Of a stretch of DNA of 64,000 nt, positions 12,301-22,832 are shown in pieces. The notes under the pieces were generated by a model. The model was given only the letters and a program-made list of their open reading frames with translations, was not told the DNA's origin and ran no database searches. The stretch is taken from NCBI RefSeq assembly GCF_037975245.1, contig NC_092563.1:17969594-18033593 (forward strand). The letters are read 5' to 3'. Position numbers and translations under genes: made by a program. Every line of letters starts with the position of its first letter. Position 1 is the stretch's first letter. The stretch comes from Apostichopus japonicus. Lineage: Eukaryota; Echinodermata; Holothuroidea; Aspidochirotida; Stichopodidae.

Positions 12301-15300
12301 GAGCTTCAGGCGATAGAGGATACCGTGGGCGAGAGTATGCCGACCTCCAGCATGATGACCCCTAGTAGTACCCCTGCCCCCCAGAAGGCCCCATCAAAGC
12401 GGAAGAGGACGCAGGAGCCCACTCTGACGGTGAATGACGCTGCGGCTGCAATCGGATCCATCTACACCTGTAATATGCAAGGGTGCCGTGAGGTGAGTTT
12501 CATATTGTAAGACAAAATTTTTCTCCTAGATAGATTTCCGGGGTTGTGTAGGTCTTCATCAAACCTGTTCATAAATTGGTGGTGTTCATAAACATTGTGT
12601 CAAAGGTCTTTCAGGAGTCATTTAATGGGAATTCCTTTATGCCATGGTTTACACCAGGGTTGTCCAACCTTTTGCAGAGGAGGGCCACATGGAATGATTA
12701 TGATGAAGGAGGGGGCCGCATGAAGCCTACGCTCAATTTTTTGCCCGAAGCCCAAGGCAACAAAATGTGAGCCCTGCGCGCGGAGCGCACTGATTTATTT
12801 TCCTTACTGATAAAACAGATGAATGAAGAAAATAAAATAAAATAGATGAAGTTCAGCTGCCCCCCCCCCCCTCTGCTGAGAGAGTGTCACACAAACTGAC
12901 CTGTTTGCAGTTTTTTGGACCCAGAAGGTTCGAATGATTGATTATATAGCTTCAAATTGTTATCAATAAATCTGCTCACTAAAATTTCGCACCGTAGAGC
13001 ATCTCTGACAGGCCGGACGCAACCCTGCGGAGGCCAGACTGTAGCCCGCGGGCCGTAGGTTGGACAACCCTGGTTTACACTCACCATGGTTGCTAGTAGT
13101 TCGGAAAGTCTCATTTGGAGTTTGATGAAGAATTTGATGTCAAAGGTCACATAACTCGATCAAACGAGGTTGTCGTTGAGAACGGTGTGTGTTTTATGAT
13201 ATCAGGTTATGCATATTTGGGCCTCTAATTTATATTTTGACATTTCTCCTTAGGAATTCACAAAGATGGCAAATCTGAGAGCCCACCAAGAGAAGATGCA
13301 TAAAACATTGCGACCTCACCAATGTCCAGTTTGCAAGAAGGCATTTAAAAGGTCTACCCACCTCAAGGAACATGTGGAAATACACAACCCCGACCGGAAG
13401 CCCTCGGATAAAGCTCCCCATGTGTGTACCTTCTGTAATAAAACCTTCTCAAAGCCGAGCCTTTTGGAGAGGCATCTGCGTAGCCATACGGGTGAGTAGC
13501 GCTCTCAGATGGAAATTTTATTTTATTTCATTTCATTTATTTTATTTTATTTTACTTTATTTTATTTTGTTTTGTTTGTTTTGTTTTGTTTTGTTTTGTT
13601 TTGTTTTGTTTTGTTTTGTTTTGTTTTATTTTATTTTATTTTATTTTATTTTATTTTATTTTATTTTATTTTATTTTATTTTATTTTAATTAAATTAAAT
13701 TTTCAATGAGCAGATAAAGTAAGGCACTTTGTCTAAAGTAAGATGCTGAGGGGGCTGCAGCATCCAGCATTATGTGGGATGTTATCATTTGTGCTGTGCA
13801 GTTTCACACAATAGGCAGTCCTTTTGTCTCTTTTGTTTGATACTGATTCAGCCTTTATGCAGGTGGCCTTGCAGCTGCTGCAGCTTATCTCTTTGATTCT
13901 GTTCCTAAGCTCCATTTGATATAAACAGCTCTTAGAATGTGGCTGTATTTTTTTCATTTGGTGTCAGCATTCTTAGAAACATATTTGAATTAATTACTTT
14001 TCTGAAGACTCTTCAATGATAATCACATATATATGTATGAATTCAAGCAACACAACCAACAGTACACCATTGATTTTCTCATTTTGCTTACATATACTTT
14101 TTTAGACAATTTCTGTAGTCTGGTCAGGCACTTTAATAATAGCAACAAATTTTGAAATGGTTTTGTTGTGCTGTTATGTTTCATTTCATTGTGTAGACCT
14201 TGTTTTGGGTCAACTTTCTGTCAGAGGACAAAGTAGTAAATTTATTGATATTTTGTTGTATGTCACAACAGATGTTTGCTACTTCAAAAACAAAAGAAGA
14301 AAGATAGTCCACTGATAAATGTTTGTTTTAACTGAAAGAGGATGAACATATTTTTAGCATCCTGGTGTAGCTTTGCATTCAATTCCTGTGTAAAGTGTTT
14401 TTGAGATGTTGATAGTTGAAATTGTCAAAGTTTGTATCAGATGTGAACTTGAATATAAAAATTTTTAAAAGACAGAGTTCAGATGCCATGGTTGCACACT
14501 AAAATATGAAAAAGGTTGAGCAATGTTTAGAGACAAAAAAAAAAACAGGTTGTAAATATACTTCTATGACATCACACATGTTTGCTACAAGTCCTTTTTT
14601 GAAGCAAACCGTTATCGACTAGAGCTGCTCGAAAACATATCGAGAGCCACGTGAAGGAATTGAAAGCAAACCAGGGTTGCTTAGAAGATGATCCTTCTTC
14701 CTAACAACTGTAAATAAACCCACCTTGGACTCATCTTTTATAGATCACTCTTTTATGGATCCCTTTTATGGATCAGGTTTATGGATTTAATGGATCACTG
14801 TGGATCCATTTCTTTTATGGATCACTCACTGGGTAGAGAGAAGACAAGGTAGTAGTTTGTAACGTGTACGCGCATCTCTCCCTTTCACAGGTGATCGTCC
14901 CTTCGATTGCCCCGAGTGCGGTAAATCATTCACCCAAAAGAATTCTCTGACGGTTCATATGAAGACCCACACCAAGGAGAGACCTTTCACCTGCCATTAC
15001 TGTGGACACACATTCTCACAGAAAGGTAACTAACTCATGGATAAATACTCTCCTTTCTTCACGTATTCTGAGGTCTCTATATGAATAGATTTTTATGTAT
15101 TGTAGGGTGTTGCCCTGAGGTCCTTGAAGTTGACCCCTATGTAGGGGGTGTGGGCGTCCTCCTTCAGAAAAAAAAAAAAAAATCAAATTTAAAACATAAA
15201 ATGGTGCATTCTCATATTTATGCTATAATTAATATTTTGCTAGTTGTGAGAAAATATAAGAAACCAGTATTTTTGGGGGTGGAAGGATGAAGTAAATTCA

Positions 15301-15789
15301 ACCAATAGTGAAATAAGACTTAGCTGTTTTCCTATTTTTTTCACTACCCATGTGTGTAGACAGCTTGGTGAGGCTCGTACTGCCTGGTAACAGAGTAGAA
15401 AAGTGAAAGATTTATTTCTTGTTGTGATAAAAAAGATTCAAAGATGTCTACTTTCATACGTGTGCATTAATGCCATTGGATTTGTTTACAAGATCACACA
15501 TCAAATTCACATATGTCTAAGTACCCAATTTGAATATAAGTTTCCAGTTTGACAATACCTATAAGCAGATATTAGGGTAACGTTATTCTATATTATCATG
15601 TTTCTTGTTCATCTCTTAGTGAACATGAAGACTCACATACAACGACAACACAGCAAAGAGTTGGCAGAGGAGAAAAGCCTTCAAGGCCAGGGAGATGGGT
15701 CAGAGGTCAACCAGAGCTGCGCAGCTTCTGGTGGAAACAGTGACGATACCCTGGATATTGAGGGAGTCATGTCTCGCTTCTTCCCTTGA
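3113..15789 (+). CDS. ZNF236: ZNF236-like protein with 30 C2H2 zinc fingers (gene span, ten recognised exons)
   Basis: This is a nuclear DNA-binding regulator of the multi-finger C2H2 class. Ten exons (3113-3369, 3801-3944, 4892-5034, 5620-5744, 6453-6863, 7557-7931, 8933-12492, 13254-13491, 14891-15025, 15620-15789) join in phase at GT-AG borders into about 1852 residues. I count 30 fingers: nine in exons 1-5, sixteen in the large exon 7 as four groups of four, and five spread over exons 7-10. Linkers such as HTGEKP and TKEKPF are present. An acidic, Gln-rich segment (exon 6) and a long Gln/Ser/Thr/Leu-rich segment (11260-12400) resemble activation regions, and a basic KRKR lies near 12400. 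Finger number and length match human ZNF236 as I know it (30 fingers, about 1845 residues). The first coding exon is missing from the model, because exon 1 begins inside a codon. Orthology rests on architecture, not on an alignment. Confidence 0.85.
3801..3944 (+). CDS. ZNF236: Zinc-finger gene, exon 2
   Basis: The acceptor AACATCACAG ends at 3800 and the donor GTAAGT begins at 3945. It completes finger 2, encodes finger 3 (CPDC...H...H) and the CVEC half of finger 4. It is too short to stand out as a long open frame, and was found by continuing the interrupted finger. Confidence 0.85.
4892..5034 (+). CDS. ZNF236: Zinc-finger gene, exon 3
   Basis: The acceptor TTTCCGTTCAG ends at 4891 and the donor GTAAGA begins at 5035. 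It completes finger 4 ([10 protein letters not shown]) and encodes finger 5 (CKEC...HIRLIH). It ends with two bases of a codon that exon 4 completes. Confidence 0.85.
5620..5744 (+). CDS. ZNF236: Zinc-finger gene, exon 4
   Basis: The acceptor TACTTGCAG ends at 5619 and the donor GTAACC begins at 5745. A basic stretch ([11 protein letters not shown]) precedes finger 6 (CLHC...HVRIH). The exon ends inside the HTGEKP linker, one base into the Gly codon. Confidence 0.85.
6453..6863 (+). CDS. ZNF236: Zinc-finger gene, exon 5
   Basis: The acceptor CGTCTTTCCAG ends at 6452 and the donor GTAAGA begins at 6864. It encodes fingers 7 (CQIC), 8 (CGQC) and 9 (CEEC), then a finger-free linker. Phase 1 at both ends matches its neighbours. 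Confidence 0.88.
7557..7931 (+). CDS. ZNF236: Zinc-finger gene, exon 6: acidic and polyglutamine linker
   Basis: The acceptor TGTTTTATAG ends at 7556 and the donor GTAGAG begins at 7932. There are no fingers. The exon encodes an acidic Asp/Glu/Thr-rich segment followed by a nearly pure Gln run written as mixed CAA and CAG codons (7862-7907). This kind of composition fits a flexible or activating region between finger clusters. The antisense leucine frame across the Gln run is an artefact. Confidence 0.85.
8193..8385. mobile_element. Degenerate hAT-type MITE in zinc-finger intron 6
   Basis: The segment starts CAGGTGTTCTC and ends AAGAAACCCTG, whose reverse complement is CAGGGTTTCTT, giving imperfect inverted ends. 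The flanking 8-mers GTGTAGGG and GTGAAGCG match at six of eight positions, as expected for an old 8-bp target duplication. It has no coding capacity. Confidence 0.4.
8933..12492 (+). CDS. ZNF236: Zinc-finger gene, large exon 7 (fingers 10-25, start of 26)
   Basis: The acceptor TTATTATTCAG ends at 8932 and the donor GTGAGT begins at 12493; 3560 bases with no stop. Four groups of four fingers lie at about 9022-9345, 9532-9852, 10333-10656 and 10870-11193. The groups share an internal pattern (KKSSHLKQH-type first finger, TTNGSL-type third finger), suggesting that whole four-finger blocks were duplicated. Gln-rich linkers separate groups 2 and 3, and a long Gln/Leu/Ser/Thr-rich, finger-free tail runs to about 12400, with basic KRKR near its end. 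The first two cysteines of finger 26 (CNMQGC) end the exon. Several antisense frames of 60-137 residues overlap and are shadows. Confidence 0.9.
12655..13072. mobile_element. Non-autonomous hAT-type element with 8-bp target duplication
   Basis: The ends are CAGGGTTGTCCAACCT and its exact inverse AGGTTGGACAACCCTG. Both sides carry the 8-mer GTTTACAC (12647-12654 and 13073-13080). A perfect 8-bp duplication with CAGGG-type ends is the hAT hallmark. At 418 bp with no transposase it is a MITE-like derivative. It sits in the intron between exons 7 and 8 of the zinc-finger gene, and the intact duplication suggests a relatively recent insertion. Confidence 0.88.
13254..13491 (+). CDS. ZNF236: Zinc-finger gene, exon 8
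   Basis: The acceptor TTTCTCCTTAG ends at 13253 and the donor GTGAGT begins at 13492. It completes finger 26 ([12 protein letters not shown]) and encodes fingers 27 (CPVC) and 28 (CTFC). It ends one base into the Gly codon of the linker. Confidence 0.88.
13519..13688 (+). repeat. Pentanucleotide microsatellite, TTTTA and TTTTG units
   Basis: About 33 tandem five-base units occur, with a block of TTTTG flanked by TTTTA blocks. The array starts only about 27 bases after the exon 8 donor. Two overlapping Phe/Leu/Tyr-rich frames here are artefacts of the repeat. Confidence 0.95.
13735..13925 (+). repeat. Dispersed repeat shared with 30165-30285
   Basis: Both places share, in order, TAAGGCACT, GATGCTGAGGG, a CATCC...GCA block, GTGCTGTG and CACACAATAGGC. 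The similarity is patchy, so this is an old interspersed family. The element class and exact limits are unknown. Confidence 0.5.
14735..14830 (+). repeat. Short degenerate TTTTATGGATCAC repeat cluster
   Basis: TTTTATGGATC and close variants recur about six times in about 95 bases inside zinc-finger intron 8. No function is suggested by the sequence. Confidence 0.6.
14891..15025 (+). CDS. ZNF236: Zinc-finger gene, exon 9
   Basis: The acceptor CCCTTTCACAG ends at 14890 and the donor GTAACT begins at 15026. It encodes finger 29 (CPEC...HMKTH) and the first half of finger 30 (CHYC). It is too short to appear as a long open frame. Confidence 0.86.
15620..15789 (+). CDS. ZNF236: Zinc-finger gene, last exon
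   Basis: The acceptor TCATCTCTTAG ends at 15619. It completes finger 30 ([11 protein letters not shown]) and then encodes a short polar, acidic tail (DDTLDIEG) ending SRFFP and a TGA at 15787-15789. Possible polyadenylation signals follow at 16502 (AATAAA) and 17519 (AATAAA); which is used cannot be told from sequence. Confidence 0.85.
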
Positions 15790-18700
15790 TAATGTGTATC
15801 AATGAAATCATGTTTATATATGGTAGGCTTGAGAGTGGGAGGTGTTAATTTTTTTGGGGGGGAGGGGGGCTGGGGGAGGGGGAGAGGGATTGTGATCCTT
15901 GGACTTAAGATCAGTTTTAGAGTAAATTGATGTAGTGGTGGGAATCTCATAATTGGTATGACAGGTCACAGGTTATTGGCTGGGAAAATACTTTGTTCAT
16001 GCATAACATATAAATGAATTTTAAGTTTTACAATTAAAGAGTGAATGACCACCATATATTCAAGCTCATGTCACAGAAATCCAGCTGGGCACACTTGGGG
16101 CATCAGCATCATACATGCAGGCATCAAATAACTCTCCAACACATCAGTGGTGGGAACTTTAAAATAAGGAGATTTTTTCACTTGTTTAATGGCTTGCATT
16201 AGTTATGGAATGGTGGACCAGTATATTGGAGGGAACACAAATATCCTAAGCCTGTCTGTTCTCCACTGTTTAACATACTTTTCCCTTTAATTTCCAGTAT
16301 TCTAACTCCAAACGAACCACTGACTTAAGTTTACATGGTAGTCAATTAAATCATATGCAAAGGTTTAGTGCCATTGGTTGCTGAACATATATCAATGTGC
16401 AAACATAACCCTTATGTCCTTGAAAGATGTGACAGGCCTATGCCAATGTGACAGGCCTACCTCAGGGTGACAGGCATACCTCAATGTGATAAGTAGTTCC
16501 CAATAAAGTGTTATTCAATTTTAATTTAGTCTCCCCTAAAGTAAAGTAAGTATCCATTGAATTGTGAAAAAATAACCACTTTCTGAATTATTTAATGTTA
16601 CATTCCATTTTTGCTTTTCAAAGGCCTTGAATTCATCCAGACAAGATTTGATTTTCAATGTTTGTACTTGAAAGAACCATAGCAGTGTAAGCCACATTTT
16701 CTTTTATCCAAAATTATTTCAAGACCTTGATATTTCCGAGTGGCCAGAGGCATCAGGAGGGGGCCGCAGTGACAAATTACCCCACCTGGTCCATATTTTC
16801 ACTCTTCATGTTTCCTGAAGTTTATTATTTATTATGAAAGTGAGAAAACTCTATTATTCATCCCTCCAAATAGCCTGGGCCCAGTATTTGACCCCATGAC
16901 TGTATTCTCCTAACCTTTCCTCTAATCAGGCCTGTGTATATGGTTGTAAGATATATCAACCATGGATACAGTTGTCATGGATACATCCATGGATCCATCA
17001 ACCATGGATACATGGAACATCAGGATGGATCGTCTTATTTTATCAGTATTAACAATATGAAATATTTAACCTGTACGGCTTCCCAAAGCTTTGAAACATT
17101 GTTCATGACTAGCAGCCCATGTTATTATGTCATCTTTGTGGTCATTAATGTGTCCTCCATTTTGATGTCATGTCAGTGGCTACCCTAGTTGAAGTTAGCA
17201 GTAATATTCAAACTTGAAGTGTATTTATTTTTTCTTTCTTATTACATAGAAAGGGTTTGTTATGAAATAGAACAGTTTTCTTGGATGATGAGTTTTGTTC
17301 ACCTCCTTCCTTATTAATGTGAGACAAATATTTCTGATTTATATTTACAATTATAGGTTTACTCTTTTCTTTTTGACAAAGGAAAGGATCATCTTTGCTG
17401 CCAATTTGTACAAAAAAATTAATTGTATTTACAAAGTTTTTATATAAAGATATGTGACAATATTCTTCGTCTTTTTTTTTTTTACATTATTACATTTATG
17501 AAAGTTTATTTGTTGAAGAATAAAATATTTGAATTCAATATTATATCACGAAACTCATTGTTATTTTTATATTTCAATTGTTTCTTTCTCTCTCATTTAC
17601 ATTTTCCTTTTGCTATGCTAGAAGTTGTTGAAAAAGGATTGATTTAATTTGCTATAGACTTAGAGACTAATTGGAAATTTCTAAAAAGTATATTCTTCTT
17701 CCTAACTTGGTGGTGCAACTTACCATCAGTGAAACTTCTCAAATGACAAAGCTGGCTCGCTCAAAGAGAAAAGCTTGAAACAGGCAAAAGTGATGGAATG
17801 TCATTTTTTATTTACACAAATGAAATAACAAGAAATATGAAAACTTTATTTTAAGCTCTTTTTCTGGTTACACCTGACATCTATCTTGAAAGATAAGTCA
17901 AAATCATGTTGAATACAGAAATGGACGGTGTTTTTTCAAGGTAAAAAATCGTTACAGGACTGCAACAAAATTATTTCCTTCAAGGTAATAAATTGTTATA
18001 GGACTGCTACAAACTGATTCCATTAAATGTAGTTCAAGGTGATAAATCATAACAGGACTGCTGTAAACTTACTCCCTTCAAGGTAGTTCAAGGTAAAAAA
18101 TTGTTACAGGAACGCATCAGACTTGTTCCCTTCAAAGTGAATATAAAGTTTAACGATATCCTTTGTTATCTGTGAATCTTTCTGCGACACATTTTAATCC
18201 TTTCTCAGAGGTCAATTATATATAACAAAAAAAAAATACAAAAAAAATCAATACAAATTTATACATTTGTTAAGGTCTCTGATTCCATCTGGCAACATTC
18301 CGAAATCTTCTGCTGTGTAATACTTATAAGTCTGATGAACATTACATGACCATACTGCACCCTTCTCATACTTAAGTCATAGACTTGACACATTACCAAT
18401 CTAATAGCATCTGTGAATGCTGTATAGCTGCAGTTAGACCTGTGCATTGTATATGTTTACCAATGATTTACAGTCTGAACACAATCAAACATTTCATGTA
18501 CCATAGAAATGAGGGCATATCGATTTGATTTCAAAGATCATTTGAAAATAAATGAAAACGTAACTAGCAAAGATAAACTGCAGTAACAGATCTTTTAGGT
18601 CACAGAATTTCACTAGCATCAGATGACTGACCATAACATAATATGTAAATTTTCCATCCCAGACATAAATTAATTCCTCTTTCAATCTTTCATGATTAAG

Positions 18701-19135
18701 AAAGAAGTAACTCAACCTTGATAACACTGATGGAAATTATAAAATATTGCTCATTCTAACCCAGCAATTTTCATGGTATCACATGCACCCTAGCATTCAT
18801 AAAAATGGACTCTCTCATTTGCTTGTGCCATGGAAAGGTACACCAATTTAAAACCATCTAATCGAAACTGTACACACAATCCGTCTGCTTATAAATCAAA
18901 TATAAATTACAGGTTTACAAAAGAATTTTCATAACCAGATAGAAAGACAGATGAACTATATTATAACAATAAATTCTAAAAAGTGAATACCAATAGACGA
19001 TAAAAAGTAAAAAATTGTATTAAAACGACAAAAGAGTAGAAATCTGAACACAAAAATGTAATTGGCTAAAGATAAACAGCAATCTAGGTTAAAGTACAAC
19101 ATGAATATGCATAACCAGCAAAGCCTTTTCCTTAA
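15790..19135. other. 3' flank of the zinc-finger gene, no gene recognised
   Basis: This presumably contains the 3' UTR (candidate AATAAA at 16502 and 17519). It is AT-rich with no convincing exon on either strand. It includes a G-rich run at 15855-15890, a degenerate ATGGATCC cluster near 16960-17020 and a degenerate tandem repeat at 17937-18130. Confidence 0.5.
17937..18130 (+). repeat. Degenerate tandem repeat, about 45-60 bp unit, four copies
   Basis: The core TTCAAGGTAAAAAATTGTTA followed by CAGGACTGC recurs four times with substitutions and small length differences. It is not coding. Confidence 0.6.
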
Positions 19136-19315
19136 AGGCATTGAAGACTCGCCCCAATTCGCGTGCTGAAAAAGTTAACTTTCGGTTGCTTGCAAGTGAA
19201 GTTTACTTCTTGTCGCTACAAAATGCAGCAGTAATGAAACGTGATACCTTGTTATCTTCTATCTAGAACTGAGATGTCCATCGCTACTATGTACACTGTT
19301 TTGTGGGTATTGACC

Positions 19316-21190
19316 CAGTGGCGGATCCAGGATTTCGCCGAAGGGGGGGCCCAGATGGGAAATGCCTAATCGTCGTCCTGGGGGAGGGGTCTAAGGGGAG
19401 TGGGTGCCCCCCTCCCCTTTGGAAAATTTCACAAAATATGGAGGTCCTCGGTGCAATCTGGTGCTACTTTTCGTGAAAGTTTTGAGTAAAATTTATTTCC
19501 AATAAATCATGTATTCATGGTTTGCCGGGCATATATTTGCAATTTCGAGCAATGAGCTGGGATTTACGTCTTGGGGAGTAGGTGGTGATGCAAACTACTT
19601 TTTACCAGGCTACTCCAGGCCATTTCATCTTGGATGCCCCCTTCCAGATGGAGACTATTGATGCAGTCAGAGTGCCCCTCTCACCTTCACTTTATCAGAA
19701 TGATGGTGTACTCTTTTTGCAAATTTATTTTACAAAAAATTACACGCACAGTGGCGTAGCTAGGATTTTTTGAGTGGGGGCCATGGGGGCTGTTCTTTCT
19801 TGTGGGGGGGGCGGAGTTTACTATCTAAGCGGAGCGCCACCTTGGTTGGCGCGGAGCGTACAGAGAAAATTTGAGATTTCAGCACCCCCCAGATCGCAGG
19901 AGATGGCACCTGTGAGGCAAAATAGCAACCAAAAAGATGTGCAACTTTGGTGACAGAAATGCAAAAAAGTTTTTTCTCTTTCATGCTGACTGGCCTTGCC
20001 AACTCAGCCAGACTTTTAACTTGAGGGAAGTTGGCATCATTTGTCGTTTCAAGCTGTCAAGGCCTTTCTCCCAACTCAAACCCCTGTGGGCTACCGGTAG
20101 ATTTGCAGGATATGCCCACATGTGGACTTAAATAGCATTAGAGGAAGGGGGTGGAAGACTAACACGCATCGATGTTTCGGTAATGGTCCACATTGGTGGC
20201 TCGGTGCTTATTAGGCCATTTATTGGGTTTCTTGAGGCAGCTGTCATCAGAATCTGGCTTTTTGTGCCAATCGATGACCGATAACATGTATTGGTATGTA
20301 AATTTCTTTTTCATATATCTAGCAACACTCTAAAAACAAATGAGTGGATTTCATTCCATTGGAGTGATCACTCGGCGCACTTCAAATTAAGAGTGAAATT
20401 TAACTCTATTGGAGTTAACCCTCACTCCTAATATGAGTGAATATAACTCTATTAGGAGTTAAGATTTACTCCAATGGAGTGGAAATTCACTCTTATACCG
20501 GAATGTGCTCAGTGATCACTCCCATGGAGTGAAATTCACCTATGTTTTTATCAGTACAGTACAGTGCATATCATCATAGACGAACGTACGTACGTACTAC
20601 TACGTACGTTCGTATATCAGACGCACTCGATACCCACGATACGATACGGTCCTGGAGAAACTATTTCCACTCATCATTTTTTAAGGCGATACAGTAGTGA
20701 GTATTGAACAGGCACAGCCGCATGTTTGCAGGAAATTCAGAATTCCCAATATTTTATATCTCTACCAGTAGTGAAAATCATGTTTTTCGACAGTTTCGTG
20801 GACATAAAAAGTTGTTTTGTGGAATATTCAATGACATATCAGGGGCGAATGCAGGATTTGTGACAGGGGGGGGGGGTCTGACTGGTTCAGCCGCGCCTGA
20901 ACGTAAGACTATCTAAGCGGAGCGCCATCATCGGTTGGCGCGGAGCGTACAAGAAAATTTTTGGCTTTACAAACCCCCAGATGGCCGGAAACGGCACTTC
21001 CCGAGTATTCTATAGCAGCATGTACCTAGCCTGAAAATATGGATCTCATGTCTGCAATTTCAGGCCCCCCGTAGGCCACTGATCACGCATGGGGCCCTTT
21101 CCCTCGAACGCGGTAAAAAAAAAAAAAAAAATCAGGATTTTCAAAAAGGGGGGCCCGGGCCCCCCGGGCCCCCCCCTGGATCCGCCCCTG
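19316..21190. mobile_element. 1875-bp CAGTGGCG-type transposon nested in the TTAA MITE
   Basis: It begins CAGTGGCGGATCCAGG and ends CCTGGATCCGCCCCTG, an inverted pair with one mismatch. TGACC flanks both sides (19311-19315 and 21191-21195), and uninterrupted MITE copies have a single TGACC or similar at this site, so this is a real insertion with a 5-bp duplication. Further same-orientation starts occur at 19748 (CAGTGGCGTAGCTAGGAT) and 20840 (CAGGGGCGAATGCAGGAT). Each is followed by a related module with CTAAGCGGAGCGCCA and TTGGCGCGGAGCGTAC, so the element is itself a nest of relatives. No intact transposase frame is seen. Confidence 0.8.
20331..20550. mobile_element. Foldback element built of GGAGT and ACTCC motifs
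   Basis: The two arms are nearly inverse over about 50 bases: the left arm (from TAAAAACAAATGAGTGG) and the reverse complement of the right arm (TAAAAACATAGGTGAATTT) align and both run into GGAGTGATCACT. The centre repeats AACTCTATTGGAGTTA-like palindromes. The whole 220 bp can fold on itself. It lies inside the nested transposon, so it inserted later or is part of that element's body. It has no coding capacity. Confidence 0.7.
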
Positions 21191-21364
21191 TGACCCTAGC
21201 TGTATGTATTGACTGTACACTAGTGTCTAATTACCGACAGTAGCAAGCTGTGTGTGTATTTTCTGGGATCGATGGTGGTGTCTAACACTTCTGTTACACC
21301 TCATTCGAAACTAGGTCAGATTACCGGCATGAAACGTTTCTTTGTGCACAAGTCTTCACACCCT

Positions 21365-22829
21365 TTAAAGTACTACGGGACACCTACCCAACATATTCAG
21401 TACATTTGTTGTGTGTGATAATGTCATTCACAATCTGTTCAAATTTGTCGAAAAGCCCTCTTCATTTATAAGATATCCACATCTGAAAGTTTGGATAAAT
21501 CTGGGGAAACTCATTAAATTTGTGCAAACTATGACGTGGAGTGTTGCGCTCATCAAAATTTCTTATTTTAATCCTTAATAGGTTAACCTCTGATTACAAG
21601 CCCACATATATCATTTGCATAATGTGATGTTCCTCTTTTCAAAGGAGACTGTAAAATATTTCAAAACATCGCCTAAGGCCGCAACCTGTTTTCAGTGTCC
21701 TTAAAACGAAAGTTGTGAAAACAAAAGGGATAACATAACAGAAAATTAGGCAGTCACTCCCTGTACATCATTAATGTGCATAATTACTTAATGTTCATTC
21801 ATATAAATTAAACTAGAATTGAGAAAAGACTTGTCAAATGTTCAATCTTTGATGGGTTTTGATGGGAGTTGCAGCTATTTTAATTTCTTATGCCTTTTAG
21901 AGTGATAAGGACAAGGTTGTTCATATAAAATGCTAGACGAAGATGCTAACATGGATGACTCCCGGCAGAATTTTAGTGTTGAAATGTCGCCATCTTTAAA
22001 ATTTGTAATTGCGTTATTATATCTTTTCCTATTGCCTTTCTGTGTGTTAAATGTTTGAGGAGCTGAATTTAGAAATGAGGTGCGTGCAAAACATTTTGAT
22101 AGCACTAGTTGTTCAAGGAGCCTCTGATGTTCAAATACTGATCCCCACCCCCCTCCCTTCCCCCGCCCCCCCAAATGAAAAATGGTATTGAAACACAGCT
22201 TGGACTCCACCAGAACAGTGACTTCAAAATAGTCTGGAACATGAAATATTAATTTCGTGCCTATAGTCATCCTTCAAGCAACAGCTCTCATGTACATGCA
22301 ACAAACTAATAACATATTGTTGCGCTCGAGTGTATTTGAAGAAAATTACCAGGTATGACAGAGTCAACTTTTAAATTTATATTAATATAGCTTTGCATGT
22401 AAGATTATAGGCATACAAGGGGAACAATCCCCCCCCCCTCCCCTCATCTGCCTTTCCAAGTACCACTTTTCCAGGCACATCCTCCGAGGCACCCCCTTCC
22501 CTGAATTTATTCCTTCAGACGTCCATCATCTACTAAGGTGGTATGACCACAGTTAAGAAATGTTTTCATCCTCTTGTGTCCATTCACATCAAGAAATGCA
22601 CCGCTAATAACCTCAGATCACTACAACGCTCCATCTTATGAATACAAGGACTGTTTTGGTAATTATCTTCATCTTACACTCGTCACAACATACGCTGCTT
22701 TTCACTCAGATTAGAAACCTTTCATCCACTAAGGTTTTCTTGGCAAGATTGTACCTTCCAAAACTACTTCTGAGCATGCTAAGTACCTGCCAAAAAAATG
22801 GAATGAAAAAACAATTGTTTGATTGTTAA
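21365..22829. other. Intergenic DNA, no gene recognised
   Basis: AT-rich sequence with C-rich tracts near 22145 and 22430. The 131-residue minus-strand frame at 21875-22270 is low-complexity in part and shows no domain or splice context, so I treat it as chance. Confidence 0.4.
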
Positions 22830-22832
22830 AAG

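Larger units (their letters stand above)
19136..21364 (+). mobile_element. TTAA-flanked MITE, copy A, split by a nested transposon
   Basis: The ends are AGGCATTGAAGACTCGC and a partly decayed inverse at 21347-21364, each bordered by TTAA (19132-19135 and 21365-21368). Removing 19316-21190 and one copy of the 5-bp duplication leaves about 350 bp that matches the copies at 26556-26892 and 59806-60161 from end to end. TTAA target duplication fits piggyBac- or Kolobok-type mobilisation; the superfamily cannot be decided without a transposase. Confidence 0.85.

Noticed and set aside
13372-13709. Two plus-strand Phe/Leu/Tyr-rich frames
   Set aside because: They translate the TTTTA/TTTTG microsatellite.
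19760-20002. Minus-strand 80-codon frame
   Set aside because: It lies within the nested transposon modules and shows no transposase motif.
20219-20250. GTTTC ... TCATCAG on the plus strand as a second hammerhead core
   Set aside because: The stem II region between CTGATGA and GAAA does not pair well, and stems I and III are not evident.
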